Shown here one piece after another: positions 6,490-14,845 of a stretch of 24,608 nucleotides of DNA; the first letter of the stretch is position 1, and every line of letters begins with the position of its first letter. Location of the stretch: NCBI GenBank assembly GCA_900544455.1, contig UQVJ01000016.1, positions 1 through 24,608 on the forward strand. Direction: 5' to 3'. The stretch is from an uncultured Eggerthella sp. (GTDB taxonomy: Bacteria; Actinomycetota; Coriobacteriia; Coriobacteriales; Eggerthellaceae). A program made the translations under genes and the position numbers. The notes beneath the pieces were generated by a model. That model was not told the origin of the DNA, did not search any database, and was given only the letters and a program-made list of their open reading frames with translations.

Positions 6490-7992
6490 ATGTCGATCAT
6501 CTACGACGATGCACCCCTCGAGGACCGTATCCACCGTGCACTTTCCGATACGTTCAAACATCGCGCCATTGAAACCGCTCAGGACGTAATTACGGGTAAG
6601 CGCGACGCCCTTGTTGCGGAAGTAGACAACTGGGAAGATTTCCGCTCGCATGCCGCAGCCATTCGCGACCACGTGCTTGAAAACCTTGACTACTACGTTC
6701 GCCAATTTGCAACGAACGCGCAGAAGAACGGTGCGCAGGTGTATTTTGCCCCTACCGACAACGACGCGCTTGATTGCATCCTTAACATCTTCGAAGCCGA
6801 AGGCGCTAAAACCTGCGTGAAGTCAAAAAGCATGATGACCGAAGAAATCGGTCTCAACACGTTCCTGGAAGCACACGGAATCAAGCCGGTCGAAACCGAC
6901 TGCGCCGAACACATCATCCAAACCGCTGGCAATGCGCCTTCACATATTGTTGTGCCGGCACTGCACTTCGACCGTACTTCCATCCGCAACCTCTACCATG
7001 AGCAAAAGGGCTATGAAGGAACCAACGATCCCGAGGAAATTACTCGCTTCCTTCGCAAAACGCTACGCCCCGAATTCATGAACGCCCCTATTGGCGTAAC
7101 CGGCTGCAACTTCGGTGTTGCGGAAACGGGCTCTTGCACTCTTGTTTCCAACGAGGGCAACGCACGTATGGCTTCGAGCATCCCTGAAACTCAAATTGTT
7201 GTCATGGGCACCGAACGCATCGTGCCCGACCTGCGCTCCCTTGATGTAATGATGAAGCTTCTGGTGCGCAGCGCGGTTGGCGCCAAGATCTCCGGCTCGT
7301 TCTCCATCAATACGGGATGCCGTCGAGAAGGAGAAGCCGACGGCCCAAAGAATGTGCATATCGTAATCGTGAACAACGGACGTACCGACATTTTAGCTCA
7401 TGAATTCCGCCCCATGCTCCGCTGCATCCGCTGCGGTGCTTGCATGAATTCCTGCCCCGTGTACCGTCACATCACCGGTCATGGATATGGCTCGATTTAC
7501 CCAGGTCCCATGGGTGTTGTTTTAACTCCCTTGCTTGTTGGATACGAGAAAACAGCAAAACTGCCTTACGCATGCTCTTTGTGCGGACAATGCGCGGAAG
7601 TATGCCCTGTAAAGGTACCGCTTCCGAACCTCATTTCCCAACATCGACGCAACGTGGTAAACCAAGGCTACGTATCTCCTGTCGAAAAGGCTATTTTCAC
7701 CGCCGCAGCTGCAACTTTCTCTAATCGTGTTACCTATGGAGCACTTACAGCAGCGGCGGCACCCGCAATGAAGATCATGACCGGCAAAACAAACCAGCTT
7801 GATCGCGGCAGCACCTGGATTCCTGTTCTCAACGGCTGGCTGGCATCGCGCAATCTCGACACGATGAGCAGCAAAAAGTTCCGTTCTTGGTTTGCGGAGC
7901 ATAAAAAACAAGTTGAGGAGCAGAAGCGCGTCGAAACCGCTCAAGCCCTCACCGATGCCTGCCGCAACAACGCTAACCGAGAGGAGAACTAA
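6490..7992 (+). CDS. lutB: Lactate utilization protein B, two-[4Fe-4S] electron-transfer subunit
   Basis: This 500-residue protein combines an N-terminal LUD domain with a C-terminal ferredoxin-like module. Two four-cysteine [4Fe-4S] motifs are visible: CIRCGACMNSCP with Cys312, 315, 318 and 322, and CSLCGQCAEVCP with Cys362, 365, 368 and 372. The region between them (HGYGSIYPGPMG) is characteristic of LutB/YkgF. It is slightly longer than B. subtilis LutB (about 476) because of its C-terminus. It should pass electrons from lactate oxidation onward; the acceptor is not evident here. Its TAA stop shares one base with the ATG of lutC (TAATG), so translation is coupled. Confidence 0.95.
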   Translation: MSIIYDDAPLEDRIHRALSDTFKHRAIETAQDVITGKRDALVAEVDNWEDFRSHAAAIRDHVLENLDYYVRQFATNAQKNGAQVYFAPTDNDALDCILNIFEAEGAKTCVKSKSMMTEEIGLNTFLEAHGIKPVETDCAEHIIQTAGNAPSHIVVPALHFDRTSIRNLYHEQKGYEGTNDPEEITRFLRKTLRPEFMNAPIGVTGCNFGVAETGSCTLVSNEGNARMASSIPETQIVVMGTERIVPDLRSLDVMMKLLVRSAVGAKISGSFSINTGCRREGEADGPKNVHIVIVNNGRTDILAHEFRPMLRCIRCGACMNSCPVYRHITGHGYGSIYPGPMGVVLTPLLVGYEKTAKLPYACSLCGQCAEVCPVKVPLPNLISQHRRNVVNQGYVSPVEKAIFTAAAATFSNRVTYGALTAAAAPAMKIMTGKTNQLDRGSTWIPVLNGWLASRNLDTMSSKKFRSWFAEHKKQVEEQKRVETAQALTDACRNNANREEN

Positions 7993-8693
7993 TGAGCACA
8001 GTAAGTCTTGATGAATTCCTGAAGCCCATCTCCCAAGCGCTTGGCCGCACCGAACCTCCTGCAACCGTCGAGCCCTGCGAAGCAACCAGGGCACCGCTGC
8101 CTGGAGATTACCGCGATTACTCTACCGAAGAGCTTGCTCGATGGTTTACCGATGAAGCAACCAAAATGGGTACCATTGTTCGCGAAGCAAAGCCGGAAGA
8201 AGTGTCTCAGGTTGTGCTCGATTTAGTGAACGAAATCGGCCAGGGCGGACATATTGTTTATTCCGACGTTCCCGAGATCGACGGCTTCGGCATTCCAGAG
8301 GTATTGAACAACGCTTCCTTCGAAGCCGTTCGATGGAACCCTACTAGCAGGGAAAAGAGCATGGGACGCGCCGAGAGCGCCGATGTTGGCATCACCTTCG
8401 CCTCAGCAGGCATCGCAGAAACCGCCACGATCATGCAGCGCTGCACGGAGAAGTCCGGACGCGCCGTGTGCCTTCTGCCCATCGGCCACATTGCTCTGCT
8501 GCGCAAGAGCACCATCTTTCCTTACATGACCCAGCTCATGGATGATTGGGAGAATCGAATCGCCGAAGGCGAGGAAATGCCTTCTAACGTCACCTTTATC
8601 AGCGGCCCTTCGAACACCGCCGATATTGAGTTGGTTCGCGTTGTAGGCGTTCATGGCCCTGTTTATGCAAGCGTAGTCCTTATCGACGACTAA
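7992..8693 (+). CDS. lutC: Lactate utilization protein C (LUD domain)
   Basis: This 233-residue protein is the third LutABC subunit, with a single LUD domain (PF02589) and length close to B. subtilis LutC (240). The segment GRAESADVGITFASAGIAETATIM followed by LLPIGHIALL is the typical family core. Its biochemical role inside the complex is less defined than that of LutA/B, but all three are needed for growth on L-lactate in B. subtilis. GAGGAG precedes the ATG, which overlaps the lutB stop by one base. The operon ends at a strong terminator about 57 bases downstream. Confidence 0.94.
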   Translation: MSTVSLDEFLKPISQALGRTEPPATVEPCEATRAPLPGDYRDYSTEELARWFTDEATKMGTIVREAKPEEVSQVVLDLVNEIGQGGHIVYSDVPEIDGFGIPEVLNNASFEAVRWNPTSREKSMGRAESADVGITFASAGIAETATIMQRCTEKSGRAVCLLPIGHIALLRKSTIFPYMTQLMDDWENRIAEGEEMPSNVTFISGPSNTADIELVRVVGVHGPVYASVVLIDD

Positions 8694-8749
8694 AACTCTC
8701 AGAAAGCAGTTCCACGGATACCTCCTAAGCGAGTTGGACATCTAATGCA

Positions 8750-8783
8750 GGACCTGGAATGAACCTCATTCCAGGTCCTTTTT
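8750..8783 (+). terminator. Intrinsic terminator of lutABC
   Basis: A perfect 13-bp stem (arms 8750-8762 and 8766-8778, core GGACCTGGAATGA) with a 3-base loop is followed by TTTTT on the plus strand. Confidence 0.95.
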
Positions 8784-8834
8784 GCATCTGCGTTCACGCA
8801 ATATGAGAGAACTGTTTTTTCGCGGTATCCACTC

Positions 8835-8868
8835 ACAAAAAAGGGACCCTGATCAAACAGGGTCCCTT
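8835..8868 (-). terminator. Intrinsic terminator of the gene at 8897-10756
   Basis: A perfect 11-bp stem (arms 8841-8851 and 8858-8868, core GGGACCCTG) with a 6-base loop is followed on the minus strand by six T. It lies 29 bases after the stop codon. With the lutABC terminator it insulates the two convergent operons. Confidence 0.92.
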
Positions 8869-8896
8869 AATCCGTTTAGCGGAATGCGCCTTTTCC

Positions 8897-10756
8897 TTAG
8901 GCAGAAGCGCTAGAGCCACCGGCATCATTACCAGCACTCGTAGCCTGAGATACCGCAGAAACAGTAGCAACATCGCCATTGTCGCCACTTACCGTCAAGG
9001 TTACGCTGTCGCCTTCTTTGAAGCGTACAATATCGACCACGTTGGCGACAGGACAATCATAGAGCGTGCCATCTCCATTGAGCATGACGTAGTAATGGGA
9101 ATTACCGTCAAGAACCACAGGAGAAATCAGCGAAATAGTGCCGGTCGCTGTTCCGTCCGCCTTAGTTGCCTTGCCGGAATTATCGTCAGTCGAAACGCCA
9201 TTAGCACGGAGCAGCTTCTTGTACGACTTTTCAGTTTCTTCAAGCGTGTCACCTACTGCTACATTCTGGTAGCGTTGAATGTCGATCATCGCATACTTCT
9301 TAACCAGACCCGCGTTGTCCTTCAAGGCCATGAAGTAGGTAGGCTGATTATCTACATTGATCAACAGCGGGAAAGTAGATTCATACTTAAGATTTTGAAC
9401 CTGGCCCTCTGCTGAGCTCATTGCAGATTCTTCGGTTGCACCAGCAACTGGGTAGAACTTGGATTCAGCGGTACGCTGATTGATAAGAACGAAGCCAATA
9501 ATGGAATTATCCGCAGTTGCCGAAGTTACGCCGGAGTATACCCAAACGTCATCGTCCTTGGCGATGTAGTTGTAGCCAAGCTGGCCATCGGAACCAGGAG
9601 TGGTCTGCTTAACACCGCTCTGACCCAACCAGGAGTTAATCCAGCCACCGGAAAGCGCGCCGCTCCAGTTGTACTGCTGAATCAGCAAGTCGGCGGGATA
9701 TGCTCGGTCAACCCACTGGGGCACTTCGTCGATCGCAAGATCTTGGCATTCGCCCGTGCTCGCATCGCAGAGAACAACACGTGAAACGGTTTCGCCACCG
9801 AACAGACCAACCGTGTAGTCGATTACCGGATAGATCCAATACGGCTTGCCACTGTCATCGATCTCGAACGATTTTTCACCAAAGATGTAGAACGGATGGC
9901 TCAATTGCACATGACGGTCAACATTATTGAAGAAAGGATCGGAATCGGAATAATAGATCGGATCTTCAAGGCGAACAATCTGGGTATCCTGAGTGCTCAT
10001 ATTGACGATAACGTAAGCAGGAATGCCCGTATCGTGGTTGGACCACCATTTGAACACGTCAGCATAGTTGAGCGGGCTAACACGAACTGGTGCATCCTGA
10101 TAATTGATCTGGGAGTACAGGTCGGAAATCTCGAACTGGCTAACATAGTCGGCCATTGTACCCATAGTGCGGTTGCCCAACAGAACTGCGGAATCGCGAT
10201 CGATAAACGGAATGGTTGAATAATCCGCCTGCTCGATATCCGTAGCGAAGTCTCCATCCTCTGTGTTGAGAATGGTAGAGTACTTTTCCGCATTACCAGG
10301 GAACAAGGTCAGAGAGGCAACAGCACCCAAAACGCCAACGAGCGCGATAATTACAGGAACGACCATCAAACCCTTAAAGCGCTTTGCCTTCTTTTCGTTC
10401 TTCTCACGTTTGCCCATCCCGCGCTCGTAAATCTGATGGAAGATAAAGAACACTAAAAAGGCCGGGAACAGCACAAAAATGGTGAGGAACATCCAGAGAT
10501 CGACGCTGTGGATGTTGATTGGCGGATGGAACCACCAGTAGCAAAATGCTGCGATGATAAGAATTACGACAGCTAAAACAACAAGTGCTTTCTTGCTCAT
10601 TTGAGCAAAACGGGTTCGCAGCATCTCGAATTCGCTGCCCCCACGATGTCCACCGGCACTGGGTCCTTGCGAACCACCTGCACCGCCAGCACCACCGCCA
10701 AATTGATTCAGCAAGTCGGCCCAACTCATGGGTCCTTGTTGATTAGGATCCGGCAT
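8897..10756 (-). CDS. Large membrane-anchored protein of unknown function
   Basis: I do not recognise a named family. The 619-residue protein starts with a hydrophilic N-terminus (MSWADLLNQF at 10-19, then a Gly/Ala/Ser-rich linker to about 41). Three hydrophobic segments follow, at roughly 57-76, 85-106 and 126-150. The second and third are separated by a basic loop rich in Lys/Arg/Glu. The remaining ~460 residues have no membrane segment and contain Tyr/Trp-rich beta-type sequence (IPAYVIVNM, KPYWIYPVIDYTVG, YYVMLNGDG), so they probably lie outside the membrane. It ends in a Ser/Ala/Gly tail. The start at 10756 is set by GGGAGGAG about 6 bases upstream; an earlier in-frame ATG at 10786 lacks a site. 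It is monocistronic, with its own -10 box and terminator. Confidence 0.7.
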   Translation of the reverse strand: MPDPNQQGPMSWADLLNQFGGGAGGAGGSQGPSAGGHRGGSEFEMLRTRFAQMSKKALVVLAVVILIIAAFCYWWFHPPINIHSVDLWMFLTIFVLFPAFLVFFIFHQIYERGMGKREKNEKKAKRFKGLMVVPVIIALVGVLGAVASLTLFPGNAEKYSTILNTEDGDFATDIEQADYSTIPFIDRDSAVLLGNRTMGTMADYVSQFEISDLYSQINYQDAPVRVSPLNYADVFKWWSNHDTGIPAYVIVNMSTQDTQIVRLEDPIYYSDSDPFFNNVDRHVQLSHPFYIFGEKSFEIDDSGKPYWIYPVIDYTVGLFGGETVSRVVLCDASTGECQDLAIDEVPQWVDRAYPADLLIQQYNWSGALSGGWINSWLGQSGVKQTTPGSDGQLGYNYIAKDDDVWVYSGVTSATADNSIIGFVLINQRTAESKFYPVAGATEESAMSSAEGQVQNLKYESTFPLLINVDNQPTYFMALKDNAGLVKKYAMIDIQRYQNVAVGDTLEETEKSYKKLLRANGVSTDDNSGKATKADGTATGTISLISPVVLDGNSHYYVMLNGDGTLYDCPVANVVDIVRFKEGDSVTLTVSGDNGDVATVSAVSQATSAGNDAGGSSASA

Positions 10757-10771
10757 AGGTCTCCTCCCTCG

Positions 10772-10812
10772 GTTTGTATATAACAAACAATTGTATAGGA
10801 AGCGGCATTATA
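10772..10812 (-). promoter_or_regulatory. Promoter -10 and operator-like inverted repeat for 8897-10756
   Basis: A perfect TATAAT reads on the minus strand at 10807-10812, without a good -35. About 20 bases downstream, in the predicted early leader, GTTTGT-ATATA-ACAAAC (10772-10788) is a perfect 6+5+6 inverted repeat just before the ribosome-binding site. It could be an operator. The promoter begins immediately after the acnA terminator. Confidence 0.45.
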
Positions 10813-10820
10813 TACGAAAC

Positions 10821-10860
10821 AAAAAAGCGAGACCCGAGGTTAAACTTACCCGGATCTCGC
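10821..10860 (-). terminator. Intrinsic terminator of acnA
   Basis: On the minus strand a 10-bp stem, including one G-U pair, joins 10851-10860 to 10827-10836 around a 14-base loop. It is followed by TTTTTT. It lies 24 bases after the acnA stop. Confidence 0.88.
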
Positions 10861-10883
10861 TTCCTTGCACTTCCGCGTGTTAT

Positions 10884-13529
10884 TTAGGAAAGCTGGCGCA
10901 ACACGTACTGCAGAATGCCACCGTTGTAGTAATAGCTTCCTTCGGTTGGCGTATCGATTCTTACGATAGCGGTGAAATCGATGCTGCTGCCGTCTGGCTT
11001 TTTCGCCGTAACGGCAACATGGCTCGGCTTCGGCAAGCCCCCAGAAAAGTCTACTTCACCAACGGTAATACGCTCAGTTCCATCAAGACCCAAGCTTTCG
11101 GCATTCTGGCCTTCCTCAAATTGCAGGGGAAGAATACCCATGCCAATAAGATTGGAGCGATGGATTCGCTCGAAGCTTTCAGCAAATGCGGCACGAATGC
11201 CCTGAAGCATCGGCCCCTTTGCGGCCCAGTCGCGTGACGATCCGCTACCGTACATCTTTCCCGCCAGAACAACCAAATCGGAGCCTTCCTGTTGGTAATG
11301 CTCGGCAGCGTCATAGACGGCCTTGATTTCACCATCGATAAGGTCGCGAGTCCAACCGCCACGCTTCCCTTCGGCAAGCTTGTTCTGCAGCTTCACGTTG
11401 GCAAATGCGCCACGCATCATCACCTCATGGTTGCCTCGTCGAGCTCCGTACGTGTTGAAATCCTCTTTTTCAACACCATGGTTCTCAAGGTAACGCGCCG
11501 CGGGGGAATCATCGGCAATAGATCCTGCAGGAGAAATATGGTCAGTTGTAATGAAGTCGCCAAGGTTGAGCAGCACGCGAGCATTCTCTATGTTCTTTGG
11601 CGCTACAGGATCCTTCCCCATGCCGTTAAAGTAGGGGGCGCGACGAACGTACGTGGAATCGGGGTCCCACGCAAACACATCGCTTGCCTCCTTGCCAAGC
11701 GACTGCCACCTTTCATCTCCGTCGAACAGGCCCGCTGCGGCTCGGTCAAACACTTCCCTAGTACGGCTCTTCTCGAGAAGATAGGAAACCTCTTCTTCGT
11801 CGGGCCAAATATCTTTGAGGTAGATGTTGTTGCCTTCCGCATCAGTGCCAAGCGCTTCGGTTTCAAAATCAAAATCGATCGTACCCGCAAGCGAATAAGC
11901 AATAACCAGCGCAGGTGCGCATAGATAGTTCTGGGACACGTCTGGCGAAATACGGCCTTCAAAATTACGGTTGCCCGAAAGCACGCTGGCCAGCTCAACT
12001 TCATTGGCAATGTCGTGCATTCCCGGTAAAACCGGACCCGAATTGCCAATACAGCTCATGCAACCAAATCCGCACGTGTAAAAACCAAGGTCACGAAGCG
12101 CCGGCATAAGACCCGCAGCATCCAGGATGTCCTCTGTTGCACGACTACCAGGCGCCAAAATCGTCTTAACCCATGGCTTCGGACGCAGACCAGCTTTGCT
12201 GGCATTTCTCGCCAGCACGCCAGCAGAGATCATCATGCTTGCATCTGTTGCCGTGGTGCAGCTGGTAACGGCAGCAATAGCCAATGCACCATGGGTGATT
12301 TCGTAGCTTTGACCCAACACATCAACTGAAACCTTCTTGCCAGTATCAAGCGAACGCTCACCGCATAGCTGGTTGAAGCGAATCTTGACATCTGCCAAAT
12401 CAATACGGTCGTGTGGGCGAGATGGGCCAGCAACACTGCGCTGAATCTTCGAAAGATCGAGCTCAAGCACCTTGGAATAAGTTCGGGGTTCACGCTGCGG
12501 ATCATTCCAAAAACCCTGAGCCTTCGCATAGGATTCCACCAAAGCAATCTGCTCTGCACTACGGCCGGTAAGCTCAAGATAATCAAGCGTTTTTTGGTCA
12601 ACGGGGAACAAAGTGCACGTTGCACCGTACTCGGGCGTCATGTTCGAAATACATGCACGCTGAGTAGCGTTCAGACTATCGAGACCTTCGCCGAAGCATT
12701 CGACGAAACAGCCAACAACCCCCTCCGCACGCAGCATCTGGGCAAAGGTAAGAGACACGTCCATAGCGCTCACCCCAGGCTGAAGAGAGCCCAAAAGCTT
12801 GATACCTATTACGCGTGGCACCAATGTGGTAATGGGCTGGCCTAGAGCCGCTGCTTCCGCCTCGATGCCGCCAACACCCCAACCGAGTACGCCAATACCG
12901 TTAGCGGTAGGCGTATGCGAGTCAGTGCCTACGAGCGTGTCGAAATACGCAATCGGCCCTTCCCCGCTATCCTTGGTCATGGCCACCGATGCAAAACGCT
13001 CGATGTTCAGCTGGTGGCAGATACCGGCTCCAGGTGGAACAATACGTACATTCTCGAATGATTCCTGGGCCCATTTGAGGAACTCGTAACGCTCTTTATT
13101 GCGATCAAACTCCAGTTCCATGTTCTTTTGCAGTGCGCCTGCGCAACCTGCCTCATCGGCGATAACCGAGTGATCGATAACCAGATCGCACTGAACCTGA
13201 GGATTGATGGTTTTGGGATCCCCGCCGAGATCCATGCACGCTTCACGCATAACCGCGAAATCAACGAAAACGGGTACACCAGTAAAATCCTGAAACAGAA
13301 CACGAGCTGGGCTGAACTCGATTTCGCTACCAACTTCCCCAGAAAGCCCTGCCTCAACCAAGCGTTGAGCCAATTCGCTCGCACGATCATCGGACTCAGC
13401 ATTACGAAGAATGTTCTCAAGCAGAACCGTTAGAGAAAACGGAAGCTTCTCGTAACCCGCAACACGGTTCACTGGGTAATACGTATAGCTTACGTTTCCG
13501 ACCTTCAGAACATCGGAACGACTTGACAT
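10884..13529 (-). CDS. acnA: Aconitate hydratase A
   Basis: This 881-residue enzyme isomerises citrate to isocitrate through a [4Fe-4S] cluster. The three cluster cysteines are visible: Cys424 in TSCTTATD, and Cys490 and Cys493 in GFGCMSCIGNSG. The N-terminal DSHTPTANGIGVLGWGVGGIEAE and the C-terminal swivel-domain GSGSSRDWAAKG are typical of the AcnA/IRP1 branch, and the length is close to E. coli AcnA (891). AAAGGAG lies about 5 bases before the ATG. It follows icd by 87 bases on the same strand. That gap contains a DtxR/IdeR-like iron box, which suggests iron-dependent control of this iron-rich enzyme. No citrate synthase gene is in the window. Confidence 0.97.
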   Translation of the reverse strand: MSSRSDVLKVGNVSYTYYPVNRVAGYEKLPFSLTVLLENILRNAESDDRASELAQRLVEAGLSGEVGSEIEFSPARVLFQDFTGVPVFVDFAVMREACMDLGGDPKTINPQVQCDLVIDHSVIADEAGCAGALQKNMELEFDRNKERYEFLKWAQESFENVRIVPPGAGICHQLNIERFASVAMTKDSGEGPIAYFDTLVGTDSHTPTANGIGVLGWGVGGIEAEAAALGQPITTLVPRVIGIKLLGSLQPGVSAMDVSLTFAQMLRAEGVVGCFVECFGEGLDSLNATQRACISNMTPEYGATCTLFPVDQKTLDYLELTGRSAEQIALVESYAKAQGFWNDPQREPRTYSKVLELDLSKIQRSVAGPSRPHDRIDLADVKIRFNQLCGERSLDTGKKVSVDVLGQSYEITHGALAIAAVTSCTTATDASMMISAGVLARNASKAGLRPKPWVKTILAPGSRATEDILDAAGLMPALRDLGFYTCGFGCMSCIGNSGPVLPGMHDIANEVELASVLSGNRNFEGRISPDVSQNYLCAPALVIAYSLAGTIDFDFETEALGTDAEGNNIYLKDIWPDEEEVSYLLEKSRTREVFDRAAAGLFDGDERWQSLGKEASDVFAWDPDSTYVRRAPYFNGMGKDPVAPKNIENARVLLNLGDFITTDHISPAGSIADDSPAARYLENHGVEKEDFNTYGARRGNHEVMMRGAFANVKLQNKLAEGKRGGWTRDLIDGEIKAVYDAAEHYQQEGSDLVVLAGKMYGSGSSRDWAAKGPMLQGIRAAFAESFERIHRSNLIGMGILPLQFEEGQNAESLGLDGTERITVGEVDFSGGLPKPSHVAVTAKKPDGSSIDFTAIVRIDTPTEGSYYYNGGILQYVLRQLS

Positions 13530-13567
13530 AAATACTCCTTTTACAACTGCGACAAATGAAGCAAACG

Positions 13568-13586
13568 ATAGGTTAGCCTAACGCCG
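13568..13586 (-). promoter_or_regulatory. Putative DtxR/IdeR-type iron box upstream of acnA
   Basis: The minus strand reads CGGCGTTAGGCTAACCTAT. Fourteen contiguous bases match the 19-base DtxR/IdeR consensus TTAGGTTAGSCTAACCTAA, including the palindromic centre GTTAG-G-CTAAC. The site lies 38 bases before the acnA ATG. DtxR-type repressors bind such sites when ferrous iron is plentiful. Assignment rests on the consensus match only; no regulator gene is in the window and no clear promoter is seen beside it. Confidence 0.55.
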
Positions 13587-13616
13587 CAAATTTACACTAA
13601 AGTTAATTGACTCGCC

Positions 13617-14714
13617 TTACGCAGGGCAAGCAAGAGCCGAGATCAGTTCGTCAGTAAACTGAGTACAAGAAGCTGCTGGCTTGTCGGATCCCGTTGCCTT
13701 ACGGATATCAGCAGTCAACACCTCGCCCCCAGCATACACCTTGCGAACCGCATCACGAATGCGCTGAGCAGCGTCAAGCTCTCCGATATGATCGAGCATC
13801 ATTGCGGCAGAAAGAATCTCTGCGGTGGGGTTGCAGATATTCTTTCCTGCAATATCAGGGGCAGAACCATGCACAGCCTCGAAAATAGCGTACTCGGGAC
13901 CAATATTGGCTCCCGGTGCAATACCCAAGCCGCCAACAAGACCCGCACAGAGATCGCTCGCGATATCACCATAAAGATTAGGGAACACAATCACGTCAAA
14001 CTGCGAGGGGTCCATAACAAGATTCATGCAGAACGCATCGATGATATTGTCGTTGAAATCGACACTATCCTCGTAATCGGCAGCAACCTCCCTTGCAGTT
14101 CGCAAGAACAAACCATCGGAATGCTTCATGATGTTAGCCTTATGAGCTGCCGTTACCTTCTTTCGACCGTGCTTAACCGCATAATCAAATGCATAGCGAA
14201 CGATATTCTGCGAAGCGGTTACCGAGATGGGCTTAATTGATATTCCAGAATCAGAGCGAATAACACCTGCATTATGTTCCTTGCAGAACTCAATCAGCTC
14301 AGTGGCCTCTTTGCTACCTTCTTCAAATTCGATACCAGCATAAAGATCTTCCGAATTTTCACGAACGATAACAAGATCAACATCCTGGTAACGGCCGCCG
14401 GCTCCAGGAATCGAAAGCACAGGACGAAGGCAAACATTGAGATTCAGGGTTTTACGAAGCGCGACATTCACACTGCGAAAACCAGTACCAACAGGGGTGG
14501 TAATAGGGCCCTTGATCGCTACTTTGTTGCGACGGACCGCATCGATAGTTGACTCAGGCAGCGGCGTACCGCATGAGTCCATCATATGAGCACCCGCTTC
14601 AGCAATCTCCCATTCGATATCGACACCACAAGCCTCAACCACTCGCCTCATTGCCGCAGTTGTTTCAAGACCGATGCCATCACCAGGAATAAGCGTTACG
14701 GTGTGCTTTGCCAT
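13617..14714 (-). CDS. icd: Isocitrate dehydrogenase, short NAD-type
   Basis: This 365-residue enzyme of the isocitrate/isopropylmalate dehydrogenase family opens with TLIPGDGIG. The substrate loop reads GFRSVNVALRKTLNL, with the Ser and Asn that mark isocitrate rather than isopropylmalate as substrate. IVRENSEDLYAGIE is the family signature, and DPSQFDVIVFPNLYGDI carries the metal-binding region. The coenzyme loop FEAVHGSAPDIAGK has Asp-Ile where NADP enzymes have Lys-Tyr, so NAD is the likely coenzyme. Length fits IDH3-like and archaeal-type enzymes rather than E. coli Icd (416). AAGGAG precedes the ATG. It is upstream of acnA in the same direction. Together they make 2-oxoglutarate from citrate, probably for glutamate synthesis. 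Confidence 0.92.
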   Translation of the reverse strand: MAKHTVTLIPGDGIGLETTAAMRRVVEACGVDIEWEIAEAGAHMMDSCGTPLPESTIDAVRRNKVAIKGPITTPVGTGFRSVNVALRKTLNLNVCLRPVLSIPGAGGRYQDVDLVIVRENSEDLYAGIEFEEGSKEATELIEFCKEHNAGVIRSDSGISIKPISVTASQNIVRYAFDYAVKHGRKKVTAAHKANIMKHSDGLFLRTAREVAADYEDSVDFNDNIIDAFCMNLVMDPSQFDVIVFPNLYGDIASDLCAGLVGGLGIAPGANIGPEYAIFEAVHGSAPDIAGKNICNPTAEILSAAMMLDHIGELDAAQRIRDAVRKVYAGGEVLTADIRKATGSDKPAASCTQFTDELISALACPA

Positions 14715-14740
14715 GGATATTCTCCTTGCTCGAAATACAT

Positions 14741-14774
14741 AAGGACCAACATTCGGTGAGAAATGTTGGTCCTT
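14741..14774. terminator. Hairpin between the HEAT-like gene and icd
   Basis: A perfect 13-bp stem (arms 14741-14753 and 14762-14774, core GGACCAACATT) has an 8-base loop. On the minus strand it lies downstream of the HEAT-like gene and 26 bases before icd, but the following sequence is only moderately T-rich. The better T-run is on the plus strand, where no gene needs it. It is either a weak terminator for the HEAT-like gene or a structured icd leader. Confidence 0.55.
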
Positions 14775-14845
14775 TTATCCTAGTATTAAAATAGATTTTG
14801 TGGTGCAACAAATTTAAATTTAACGTAGCTGTAGCGATGAACGGG

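Noticed and set aside
7969..7994. GCTAACC near the lutC start as a second iron box
   Set aside because: Only one half-site is present, with no palindromic partner, and it lies inside the lutB coding end.
5740..8693. Horizontal acquisition of lutABC into the ribosomal region
   Set aside because: No transposase, repeats or tRNA-edge duplications flank it, and base composition looks like that of the neighbours. The strand change alone is not enough.
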